Made by a program: the position numbers and the translations under genes. Of a stretch of DNA of 7,145 bases, positions 1 through 5,642 are shown one piece after another (position 1 is the first letter of the stretch; each line of letters begins with the position of its first letter). Below the pieces are notes generated by a model. That model had not been told where the DNA came from, made no database searches, and saw only the letters and a program-made list of their open reading frames with translations. The DNA comes from Anaerolineae bacterium. Its GTDB lineage: Bacteria; Chloroflexota; Anaerolineae; Anaerolineales; Villigracilaceae. The DNA is taken from the NCBI GenBank assembly GCA_003524705.1, contig DQGV01000310.1, forward strand, positions 1 to 7,145. Direction: 5' to 3'.

Positions 1-1292
1 GGTCTTTGTTTTTCATCACCACGAGAAATTTTAATGGCGGCGGCGGCAATATTCATTACATCATGCCCTGCATCTATTAATTCCTGCACCATTTCTAATT
101 CACGCTTGAAACGTCCGCGACCTAACCAGATTTTTAAATTTTCAACGGTTTGTGTTTCGCGATGTTTAACAATATCGGCTGGGGTTGGTAACTTAAATTC
201 CATCACAGGTTGTTTGGTTAATGCTTCTACTTCGCGCAATCTTCGTTTTTCTTTTGGTGATAACAAAGTAATTGCAATACCCGTTTTGCCTGCCCGACCA
301 GTTCGTCCAATGCGATGAACATATACTTCAGCATCATCTGGTAAGTGATAATTGAAGACATGTGAAATATCATCAATATCTAAACCGCGTGCGGCGACAT
401 CTGTTGCGACTAAAACTTTTAATTGATTGGCACGAAATCTTCCTAATACACGCTCGCGAGCATTTTGGTCTAAGTCACCATGAATGGCTTCGGCGGGGAT
501 TCCGCGAATCACAAGTTCATTTGCTAATATAGCAGTTTCAGCACGAGTACGAGCAAAAATCAATGCTGAGTGAATCGGTTCAATTTCAAACAGACGAGTG
601 AGCGCATTTGTCTTATCTCTATCATGTACGAAATAATAACGTTGTTCAATGGCTGAGGCGGTGAGTGTGCTTCTTTTAACAGCAACAGTTTGAGGGTCAC
701 GCATGAAGCGGTCTGCTAATTTGCGAATCCGCTGTGGCATGGTGGCGCTGAACAAAGCAGTTTGTCTTTCCGCAGGAGTCGTCGCAAGAATTTTTTCAAC
801 TTCTTCAACGAATCCCATGTTTAGCATTTCATCGGCTTCATCAAGTACAACTGTTTTGACATCTTTCAAAATCAAAACGCCACGTTCAAGCAAATCATTC
901 AAACGACCTGGCGTGCCAACAACAATATCTACACCGCGACGAAGATTATTGATTTGTGGTCCATAAGGTTGACCACCATACACAGCCAGCACGCGAATAT
1001 GCAAATGTTTGCCGTATTCGTTCATTGAATCGGCAACTTGCAAAGCAAGCTCACGCGTAGGTGCAAGCACCAAGGCTTGAGGATTTTTTTGTTTTTGAAA
1101 ATTATGGAGAATGGGGAGAGCAAACGCGGCAGTTTTACCTGTGCCTGTTTGGGCTTGACCAATTACATCAACCCCCGTGAGCATGAGTGGAATCATGCCG
1201 AGTTGAATGGGTGTTGGTTCGGAATAGCCAAGTTCATTGATGGCTTGCGTAAGTTCGCTACGCAAGTTTAAAGAAGAAAAATCGGTTGTCAT
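1..1292 (-). CDS. DEAD-box ATP-dependent RNA helicase (DeaD/CshA type), C-terminus cut by window edge
   Basis: ATP-dependent RNA unwinding enzyme, cytoplasmic, of the group that acts in ribosome assembly, mRNA turnover and cold adaptation. About 430 codons are visible without a stop. Motifs in order: Q motif PTPIQ (27-30 region), motif I AQTGTGKT (47-54), Ia PTREL (78-82), GG (106-107), Ib TPGR (127-130), II DEAD (151-154), III SAT (182-184), IV LIFARTR (244-250), V ATDVAARGLDI (296-306) and VI HRIGRTGR (326-333). Both RecA-like domains are therefore complete. After about residue 355 a helical extension begins, as in DeaD-family proteins, and the window ends inside it, so an RNA-binding tail cannot be judged. 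ATG at 1292-1290 is chosen because AAGGAT (1302-1297) lies 4 bases before it and the Q motif starts at the usual distance. Upstream lie a terminator and a 9-bp array, so it probably has its own promoter. Whether it is DeaD, CshA or RhlE cannot be settled here. Confidence 0.96.
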   Translation of the reverse strand, partial: MTTDFSSLNLRSELTQAINELGYSEPTPIQLGMIPLMLTGVDVIGQAQTGTGKTAAFALPILHNFQKQKNPQALVLAPTRELALQVADSMNEYGKHLHIRVLAVYGGQPYGPQINNLRRGVDIVVGTPGRLNDLLERGVLILKDVKTVVLDEADEMLNMGFVEEVEKILATTPAERQTALFSATMPQRIRKLADRFMRDPQTVAVKRSTLTASAIEQRYYFVHDRDKTNALTRLFEIEPIHSALIFARTRAETAILANELVIRGIPAEAIHGDLDQNARERVLGRFRANQLKVLVATDVAARGLDIDDISHVFNYHLPDDAEVYVHRIGRTGRAGKTGIAITLLSPKEKRRLREVEALTKQPVMEFKLPTPADIVKHRETQTVENLKIWLGRGRFKRELEMVQELIDAGHDVMNIAAAAIKISRGDEKQR

Positions 1293-1308
1293 ATTTATCC
1301 TTAATTTT

Positions 1309-1416
1309 GTCTAATTGGTCTAATTGGTCTTACAAGTCTAATTAGTCATAAGCGACTATTAAGACCAGTAAGACTTATTCGACCTTTCGACCATTGGGGA
1401 CTATTTCGACAACTCT
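1309..1416 (-). repeat. 9-bp-period array with orientation switch, next to the helicase RBS (copy 1)
   Basis: Read on the plus strand, this stretch divides into 9-base units in one unbroken phase. Five units begin with GTC (GTCTAATTG twice, GTCTTACAA, GTCTAATTA, GTCATAAGC; 1309-1353). They are followed by units beginning with GAC (GACTATTAA, GACCAGTAA, GACTTATTC, GACCTTTCG, one diverged unit, GACTATTTC; 1354-1407) and a fading unit to 1416. The switch from GTC to GAC makes the array an imperfect inverted repeat with the centre GTC-ATAAGC-GAC (1345-1356). On the transcript of the minus-strand helicase it would lie in the 5' leader and end 16 bases before the start codon. A homologous copy lies at 5127-5205. 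No spacers are present, so it is not a CRISPR array. Confidence 0.85.
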
Positions 1417-1442
1417 GTTTTACTTTTTTCTTGCTTATCAAA

Positions 1443-1458
1443 TTACTTTTTCAAGTAA
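1443..1458. repeat. 16-bp palindrome upstream of the helicase gene
   Basis: TTACTT-TTTC-AAGTAA has perfect 6-bp arms. It lies between the terminator and the 9-bp array, about 150 bases before the helicase start codon. It could be an operator or a small hairpin, but nothing in the sequence decides this, and no convincing -35/-10 pair was found beside it. Confidence 0.4.
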
Positions 1459-1469
1459 CTTTACCCAAC

Positions 1470-1499
1470 AAAAAAGCCCGATTTACTTTCATCGGGCTT
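1470..1499 (-). terminator. Rho-independent terminator ending the six-gene minus-strand unit
   Basis: Read on the minus strand: AAGCCCGAT (1499-1491), an 8-base loop (1490-1483), the perfect complement ATCGGGCTT (1482-1474), and a U-run made by six consecutive T (1475-1470, overlapping the stem end). It lies 119 bases downstream of the stop codon of the two-TM protein and before the helicase leader, so it separates the two transcription units. The plus-strand side lacks a comparable T-run. Confidence 0.9.
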
Positions 1500-1618
1500 G
1501 GTGTTTAGAGTCAGTCAAAACAAATTCCCAGAAAATTGCTCTCCATTGAGAGCGAGGAGAGTTTACCACAGTTTTGAACGGTGGACGATAGACGATTGAT
1601 CGTTTGCAAGAATGAAAG
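1500..1618. other. 3' untranslated stretch between the last gene of the unit and its terminator
   Basis: No gene is visible here. It contains a 6-bp hairpin, GCTCTC-CATT-GAGAGC (1538-1553). The same CTCTCC arm can instead pair with GGAGAG at 1556-1561, so two alternative stems are possible. It also contains a short GACGAT-rich stretch with 7-base spacing (GGACGAT, AGACGAT, TGATCGT; 1583-1603), which looks like a degenerate short tandem repeat. These are visible patterns only and no function is claimed. Confidence 0.4.
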
Positions 1619-2248
1619 TTATTCTAAAGTCTCCATACTCAACAAAACCCACACACCACCATCTTTGACTGCAAATACGCGATATAAACGCTTAGGTTGG
1701 ATAATTTCAAACAAAGATTCTGAAATCAAAAACTCGATGGAATCCATTGTCAAGACATACGATATTTTTGATGATTGATGTCCGCGACGATTGATTCCGC
1801 CTTGAGATTTTCTCGTTTCGGCACGCGCTTCAATGGTTTGGATTTCGCCAAGTGGGTTTTCAGCGATAGATGTTCCCATGGCGTTATACATCTCAACTGT
1901 GGATTGATATTGGCGTGGAATTACAAAAATTACCAAAACAGCGACAATGATTCCGATAACGCACAAGACAGGGAAAAATAACGCTCCGAGGGATTCTTGC
2001 AGAATATCAAATACCCCGACGAAGTATAAAACGACCCCAAAGAATAATGCGCCGATGCCAAAAATTAATGAAATCAGCCAGCCTTTGTTATCATATTTTT
2101 TGGAAGTTTGTTTTATAAAATCTCGTTCTTCTTCAAAACGTTTGAGCTGAGCGGGGGAAAATTTTCCTGCTTTATTGGCTTCAAGGTCAGTGGCGGAGAA
2201 ATTACCTTTTTGTTGTAGAGCATAATTGTGTTCGTAAGTAGAATCCAT
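1619..2248 (-). CDS. Two-TM membrane protein of unknown function, 209 aa
   Basis: I do not recognise a named family. Three parts are visible. Residues 1-55 are a charged cytoplasmic segment with a short helix-like motif (FSATDLEANKAGKFSPAQL). Residues about 58-110 hold two long hydrophobic stretches separated by a short loop, read as two transmembrane helices. Residues about 112-209 are a soluble C-terminal domain rich in beta-like sequence, ending in a stretch around RLYRVFAVKDGGVWVLLSME. No signal peptide or catalytic motif is evident. ATG at 2248-2246 is preferred over the longer in-frame reading from 2347 because AAGGAG (2261-2256) lies 7 bases before it and the longer version would overlap the transporter gene by 88 bases. 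It is the last gene of the unit. The SD overlaps the transporter's stop codon, which suggests translational coupling. Confidence 0.8.
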   Translation of the reverse strand: MDSTYEHNYALQQKGNFSATDLEANKAGKFSPAQLKRFEEERDFIKQTSKKYDNKGWLISLIFGIGALFFGVVLYFVGVFDILQESLGALFFPVLCVIGIIVAVLVIFVIPRQYQSTVEMYNAMGTSIAENPLGEIQTIEARAETRKSQGGINRRGHQSSKISYVLTMDSIEFLISESLFEIIQPKRLYRVFAVKDGGVWVLLSMETLE

Positions 2249-2255
2249 ATCTTTT

Positions 2256-2261
2256 CTCCTT
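2256..2261 (-). promoter_or_regulatory. RBS deciding the start of the two-TM protein
   Basis: AAGGAG on the minus strand, 7 bases before ATG at 2248. It overlaps the TAA stop codon (2262-2260) of the upstream transporter gene. It rules against the longer in-frame start at 2347. Confidence 0.85.
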
Positions 2262-3105
2262 ATATTGTCATCAATATAATTGCAATCAAAGCAGAAATCA
2301 CTCCAACCCATTGATTGCGCGTTAGTCTTTCTTTGAGAAAAATCCATGCGAGCAAAACGGTAGAACCTGGGTAGAGTGAACTCAAAACCGAAGCCACATC
2401 TAACCTGCCTGCCTGACCAGCCAAAATAAAAAAGCCATTGCCAGTTAAGTCTAATATGCCGTTTAATCCAATCACTGGGAATGATGATGTATCGTTAATC
2501 CGAAATGAGATTTTCTTTATGAGCATGTAAATAAACAAAAATAAAACGCTGGTAACACGCGAAGCGACCATTGTCCAAAACAAGGCGCCATCACTGGTGG
2601 CTTCGTGCATGACGATAAAGTATAAGCCAAACCCAATGCCGGCGAGCAGAGGCAGTTTCAAGTCCGAGAGATGCGAAAAAATATCTTTGACTCCGTTTTC
2701 ACTTTGGGAGACCATCCACATGGCGAATAAAGCAAAACCAAATCCTATCAAGGTTAAAAATTCTGGTAAACCTTCGGTGATGATTCCTATCAAGACGGGC
2801 AGGGTTGCCGCCAACACAGCCGAAACTGGTGCGGCGATGCTCATGGTTCCATTTGCCATTGCGAAATAAAGAAACGTTAAACCTGCCATGCCAAAGATAC
2901 CTGCAATCATGGCATACACCCAACTTTGCAGAGATGGCAATGATTCGTTACTGATAAATGCGACGATGCTGACGGCAATTAAACCGACGATGGAAGCATA
3001 AAACACTGCTTGCACGGCACCGACTTTTCGTGCGGCAAGCCCACCTGTAAAATCGCCTGCTCCCCAAGTGAAAGCAGATAAAAGACCATAAATAATGGAT
3101 AGCAA
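2260..3105 (-). CDS. EamA/DMT-superfamily membrane transporter, TTG start
   Basis: Inner-membrane protein of the drug/metabolite transporter superfamily, which moves small metabolites; the substrate cannot be told from sequence. Length is 281 aa, usual for the family, with about ten hydrophobic helices in two EamA repeats (about 1-135 and 148-281). Visible family features are the N-terminal WGAGDF (14-19), the end of repeat one (YFAMANGTMSIAAPVSAVLAATLPVL), and the end of repeat two (LDVASVLSSLYPGSTVLLAWIFLKERLTRNQ in two blocks, then a final helix). The start is TTG (3105-3103), supported by AGAGG 5 bases upstream. The first helix begins immediately after it, so no better start is needed. 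It lies 8 bases after the acyltransferase and 11 before the two-TM protein. GC content in two hand-counted 60-base rows is about 48%, clearly above the acyltransferase next to it. Confidence 0.9.
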   Translation of the reverse strand: MLSIIYGLLSAFTWGAGDFTGGLAARKVGAVQAVFYASIVGLIAVSIVAFISNESLPSLQSWVYAMIAGIFGMAGLTFLYFAMANGTMSIAAPVSAVLAATLPVLIGIITEGLPEFLTLIGFGFALFAMWMVSQSENGVKDIFSHLSDLKLPLLAGIGFGLYFIVMHEATSDGALFWTMVASRVTSVLFLFIYMLIKKISFRINDTSSFPVIGLNGILDLTGNGFFILAGQAGRLDVASVLSSLYPGSTVLLAWIFLKERLTRNQWVGVISALIAIILMTI

Positions 3106-3110
3106 GTTAA

Positions 3111-3115
3111 CCTCT
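3111..3115 (-). promoter_or_regulatory. RBS supporting the TTG start of the transporter
   Basis: AGAGG on the minus strand, 5 bases before TTG (3105-3103). It overlaps the TAG stop codon (3116-3114) of the acyltransferase gene, so the two genes may be translationally coupled. No ATG or GTG with a comparable site is available at the N-terminus. Confidence 0.75.
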
Positions 3116-4247
3116 AAGAGTTTTTATATTCAAAATATTTTTTTAGATCAAGCATGTGTTTTTCGAGTAAATGCCATGTAAGTAATGCAATCATAATTGT
3201 TGCAACGTATGTAGTGACAGGGTAAAGAACATAAGCTTTCCAACCACCTAGTTCGCTATACCAAAAAACATCCATTAAAATTAGAACCGGTGTCATATGA
3301 AAAATATACATAGAGTAGCTATATTTTCCTAAAAATGTAAGAATCGGATTCCCAAAGATAATTCGAAAAATATTTTGAGGAGGATGTGTAATAAACATAC
3401 CAATTAATCCTACTGTAAATAACGCCGCAGTTGTATAACCACCTAACATGAGAGGAATGCTAGCATGTTCTGGATGCGGCGACCCCGGCAAAGATAAAAT
3501 ATGTAAAGCAATAAATATTACAAAGGAAACTAAGAAAAGCGGAAACGCGAAGCGCCGAACTTTTTCTTGTGAACCTTCATATGTAAGAAATGTGGCTAGC
3601 AAACCACCAAACAACATTTCTTCAAACCTTGCAAACGACGTGTAATAAAAGAAAGTTGAAGCCTGAGGTACATCGGGCCAAAGGAATGTTCCTAATATTC
3701 TTGCAATCGTTGAGACTAGAATGTAACCAATACTAACTTTAATTAATTTCTCTCGGCTTAATTTATATACAATGAGGGGCCAAAGAAAATAAAATTGTTC
3801 TTCAATCGCGAGTGACCATGTAATACCAAGATATTGGGTAATATAGAAACCATCAAATAATAATGCCCAATTTTGTTGATACAGCAACATAATTGGTAAG
3901 GCAGTGCCAAGTTGAGCAGTAAACTCAGTTTCCACTTTAGGAGCAAACAAAAGCACAAAAGCAATAGCCAAATAATATAAAGGAAAAATGCGTAATGCCC
4001 GCCGAATATAAAAATTACGGAAGTAATGTTCATCTGTTTTGGATTTCAACAAAATAGATGTAATTAGAAACCCAGAAAGCGTGAAAAAAATATCTACGCC
4101 TACCCAACCAACTGTTGTAAATTTAGTAAAAGTTTCTAAAACAGGGTGTTCAGTAAAATAAGCGGCACGTTTAAACAAATGCAATGCTATAACAAGCATC
4201 ACAGCAATTCCGCGCAAACCATCTAATTCTTTGATTCTATTGTCCAT
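3114..4247 (-). CDS. Acyltransferase-3 family membrane protein (OafA/YrhL type)
   Basis: Integral membrane acyltransferase of the family that adds acetyl or other acyl groups to surface polysaccharides, lipids or small molecules; the acceptor is unknown. Length is 377 aa with about ten hydrophobic segments, typical for a protein without an SGNH domain. Motifs: ELDGLRGIAV (7-16) followed by conserved H23, GVDIFFTLSGFLIT (50-63), RRALRIFPLYY (82-92), TWSLAIEEQFYFLWP (143-157), and near the C-terminus GKYSYSMYIFH. ATG at 4247 directly follows the TAA of the CitE-like gene with no gap. GGAG (4257-4254) inside that gene's last codons serves as SD with 6-base spacing. Four hand-counted 60-base rows give about 33% GC, against about 44% for the CitE-like gene and 48% for the transporter. 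It is thus compositionally foreign in its operon, yet it is fitted exactly to both neighbours. Its link to the CoA chemistry upstream is unproven. Confidence 0.93.
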   Translation of the reverse strand: MDNRIKELDGLRGIAVMLVIALHLFKRAAYFTEHPVLETFTKFTTVGWVGVDIFFTLSGFLITSILLKSKTDEHYFRNFYIRRALRIFPLYYLAIAFVLLFAPKVETEFTAQLGTALPIMLLYQQNWALLFDGFYITQYLGITWSLAIEEQFYFLWPLIVYKLSREKLIKVSIGYILVSTIARILGTFLWPDVPQASTFFYYTSFARFEEMLFGGLLATFLTYEGSQEKVRRFAFPLFLVSFVIFIALHILSLPGSPHPEHASIPLMLGGYTTAALFTVGLIGMFITHPPQNIFRIIFGNPILTFLGKYSYSMYIFHMTPVLILMDVFWYSELGGWKAYVLYPVTTYVATIMIALLTWHLLEKHMLDLKKYFEYKNS

Positions 4248-5114
4248 TTATTTCTCCACCGCCTTCGCTCTCGCCAAAACTTTCTGCGCATGTTTCAACA
4301 AAGGCATATCAATCATCTTGCCATCTAATGAATATGCGCCTCTGCCTTCTTTTTGACTTGCTTCAAACGTTTCGACAATTCTCTTAGCGTATGCGATTTC
4401 TTCTTCTGAAGGGGTAAATGCTTTTTGCACCACAGCCACTTGCACTGGATGAATAATTTGTTTACCGCTAAAGCCTAATCTTGCGCCAAAGTCTGATTCG
4501 CGTTTTAAGTTTTCTTCATCCTTGTAATCAATGGTGACAATGTCAATCGCTTGCAAATCATTCGCGGCACAAGCCACAATGACTGCTTGACGTGCGTACA
4601 ACAATTCAATCGCTTCTTTTGTGCGTTTTGCTCCAATAGACGCGGCAAAATCTTCTCCACCGAAAATCATCGCATCCAAACGCGGATGTGACGCATTTTC
4701 TTTGAGATTCAAAATCCCTTTGGCAGTTTCAATGCCGATTAAGATTCGAATCGAATTAACCTTCCAACCATGTTTCAATTCTGCTGATTCGATAATTTTG
4801 CTTGCCCATTCAATTTGCTCAAAAGATTCGACTTTTGGAATCACAATTCCATCAGGGTGATATGGCAAAACAGATTCAATATCATCTTTTTCCCAACCTG
4901 AACCAACAGAATTAATCCGCGCCAGTTTTTCACTTGACCCAAAATCTAATTCTTGTAAAGCCTTTGCGATTGTCGCGCGTGCTTCTGCTTTTTTATTAAC
5001 CGCTGTACCATCTTCCATATCCATACAAATAGAATCAACTCCAAGTGTGATGGATTTGGTAATCATCTTCCAGTTATCGCCTGGCATGTAAAGTAGTGCT
5101 CTTCGTGAACGCAT
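4248..5114 (-). CDS. HpcH/HpaI aldolase / CitE-like CoA-ester lyase (citramalyl- or malyl-CoA lyase type)
   Basis: Cytoplasmic Mg-dependent C-C lyase that cleaves or forms beta-hydroxyacyl-CoA esters such as (S)-citramalyl-CoA, malyl-CoA or methylmalyl-CoA. Length is 288 aa, normal for CitE/CLYBL-like TIM barrels. Visible: RRALLYMPG (4-12), DMEDGT (32-37), ARINS with R66, IPKVES (92-97), IGIETAKG with E129, and FGGEDFAAS with D155; E129 and D155 match the family's metal ligands. A GFSGKQIIHP stretch follows, then the C-terminal lid ending EGRGAYSLDGKMID. The lid is characteristic of stand-alone CoA lyases rather than of the citrate lyase beta subunit, and no citD or citF is nearby. ATG at 5114 has AAAGGA 4 bases upstream. 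The MaoC hydratase upstream suggests a hydratase-lyase pair as in itaconate/citramalate or leucine catabolism. The exact substrate is not determined. Its leader holds the second copy of the 9-bp array. Confidence 0.93.
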   Translation of the reverse strand: MRSRRALLYMPGDNWKMITKSITLGVDSICMDMEDGTAVNKKAEARATIAKALQELDFGSSEKLARINSVGSGWEKDDIESVLPYHPDGIVIPKVESFEQIEWASKIIESAELKHGWKVNSIRILIGIETAKGILNLKENASHPRLDAMIFGGEDFAASIGAKRTKEAIELLYARQAVIVACAANDLQAIDIVTIDYKDEENLKRESDFGARLGFSGKQIIHPVQVAVVQKAFTPSEEEIAYAKRIVETFEASQKEGRGAYSLDGKMIDMPLLKHAQKVLARAKAVEK

Positions 5115-5126
5115 AATTTCCTTTTA

Positions 5127-5205
5127 TCTTATTGGTCTGACTGGTCTTATAGTCAAAACCGACTAATTAGACCTTTTAGACTTATTCGACTTGTTAGACT
5201 ATTTT
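5127..5205 (-). repeat. 9-bp-period array with orientation switch, next to the CitE-like gene's RBS (copy 2)
   Basis: Plus-strand units: a partial TTATTG, then GTCTGACTG, an 8-base GTCTTATA and GTCAAAACC, then GACTAATTA, GACCTTTTA, GACTTATTC, GACTTGTTA and GACTATTTT. The GTC units turn into GAC units around the centre GTC-AAAACC-GAC (5152-5163), which matches the centre of copy 1 at 10 of 12 positions. It fills the 84-base gap between the MaoC gene and the CitE-like gene. The last unit supplies the TAG stop codon of the MaoC gene (5201-5199). Its other end lies 12 bases before the CitE-like start codon. Aligned by hand, 1319-1383 and 5127-5190 agree at roughly 50 of 65 positions with one gap, so the two are homologous copies. 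Confidence 0.85.
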
Positions 5206-5642
5206 TTCAAAAACATCGCCGTTCTCTCAAACTCAACCACAACTGTTCCCTTTTGATTTTTACCAACACACTTAATTCTCACAATCCCTGCATTGGGTCT
5301 TGACTTTGATTCTCGTTTTTCAAGTATTTCACTTTCGGCATAAATCGTATCACCATGAAACACAGGCTGAGGGTGCACAATTTTATCGTATCCCAAATTC
5401 GCAATAATCGTGCCGTCTGTTAAATCGGAGACAGACAATCCAACAACCAATCCAAAAGTAAAAATACCATTGACAAGGCGAGTACCAAATTCAGTTTTAG
5501 AAGCAAAATCCTCGTTGATATGAAGCGGTTGTGAATTCATCGTCAATGCTGAAAATAAAACATTATCTATTTCAGTAATCGTTCTGCCACCATGTTGAAA
5601 CTTCATACCAACTTCTAATTCATCAAAAAATTTTCCAGCCAT
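5199..5642 (-). CDS. MaoC-like hot-dog acyl-CoA hydratase/dehydratase (mesaconyl/itaconyl-CoA hydratase-like)
   Basis: Single hot-dog-fold enzyme expected to add water to, or remove it from, a branched or dicarboxylic enoyl-CoA in the cytoplasm. Length is 147 aa, the usual size for one MaoC domain. Visible: an N-terminal FFDELEVGMKF (5-15) and the active-site region LTMNSQPLH (33-41), followed by FASKTEFGTRLVNG (46-59). At the position where (R)-specific enoyl-CoA hydratases carry the catalytic Asp (five residues before the His) there is Asn36. From memory of the family, TMNxxPLH with TEFGxxLVN is the normal form in the mesaconyl/itaconyl-CoA hydratase-like branch, so this is read as a subfamily mark rather than as a broken enzyme. 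ATG at 5642 directly follows the TAA of the biotin carrier gene; GGAG (5652-5649) lies 6 bases upstream. A CitE-like lyase follows, as expected for hydration and then cleavage. The stop codon lies in the 9-bp array. Confidence 0.9.
   Translation of the reverse strand: MAGKFFDELEVGMKFQHGGRTITEIDNVLFSALTMNSQPLHINEDFASKTEFGTRLVNGIFTFGLVVGLSVSDLTDGTIIANLGYDKIVHPQPVFHGDTIYAESEILEKRESKSRPNAGIVRIKCVGKNQKGTVVVEFERTAMFLKK

Noticed and set aside
34..1271. Plus-strand open frames of 60-95 codons opposite the helicase (e.g. 34-318, 703-966, 1038-1271)
   Set aside because: They are antisense to a helicase with every expected motif, have no supporting RBS or recognisable protein features, and are explained as shadows.
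1309..1416. CRISPR array
   Set aside because: The units are 9 bases with no spacers and switch orientation, and no cas genes are nearby.
1538..1561. Attenuator built from two alternative stems (1538-1553 versus 1539-1561)
   Set aside because: The stems are only 6 bp, lie downstream of a stop codon and before the terminator, and no leader peptide or target gene fits.
1583..1603. GACGAT repeat as an independent repeat family
   Set aside because: Only about three degenerate 7-base units are present; this is too short to call with confidence, so it is only mentioned within the spacer entry.
2249..2347. N-terminal extension of the two-TM protein up to an ATG at 2347
   Set aside because: It would overlap the transporter gene by 88 bases and lacks the strong SD found before 2248.
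4248..5114. Citrate lyase beta subunit
   Set aside because: No acyl carrier (citD) or alpha subunit (citF) gene is nearby, and the C-terminal lid is that of stand-alone CoA-ester lyases.
5520..5540. Possible loss of activity in the MaoC-like protein because Asn36 stands where many hydratases have Asp
   Set aside because: The surrounding pattern (TMNxxPLH, TEFGxxLVNG) fits a recognised branch of the family with Asn there, and the rest of the protein is intact.
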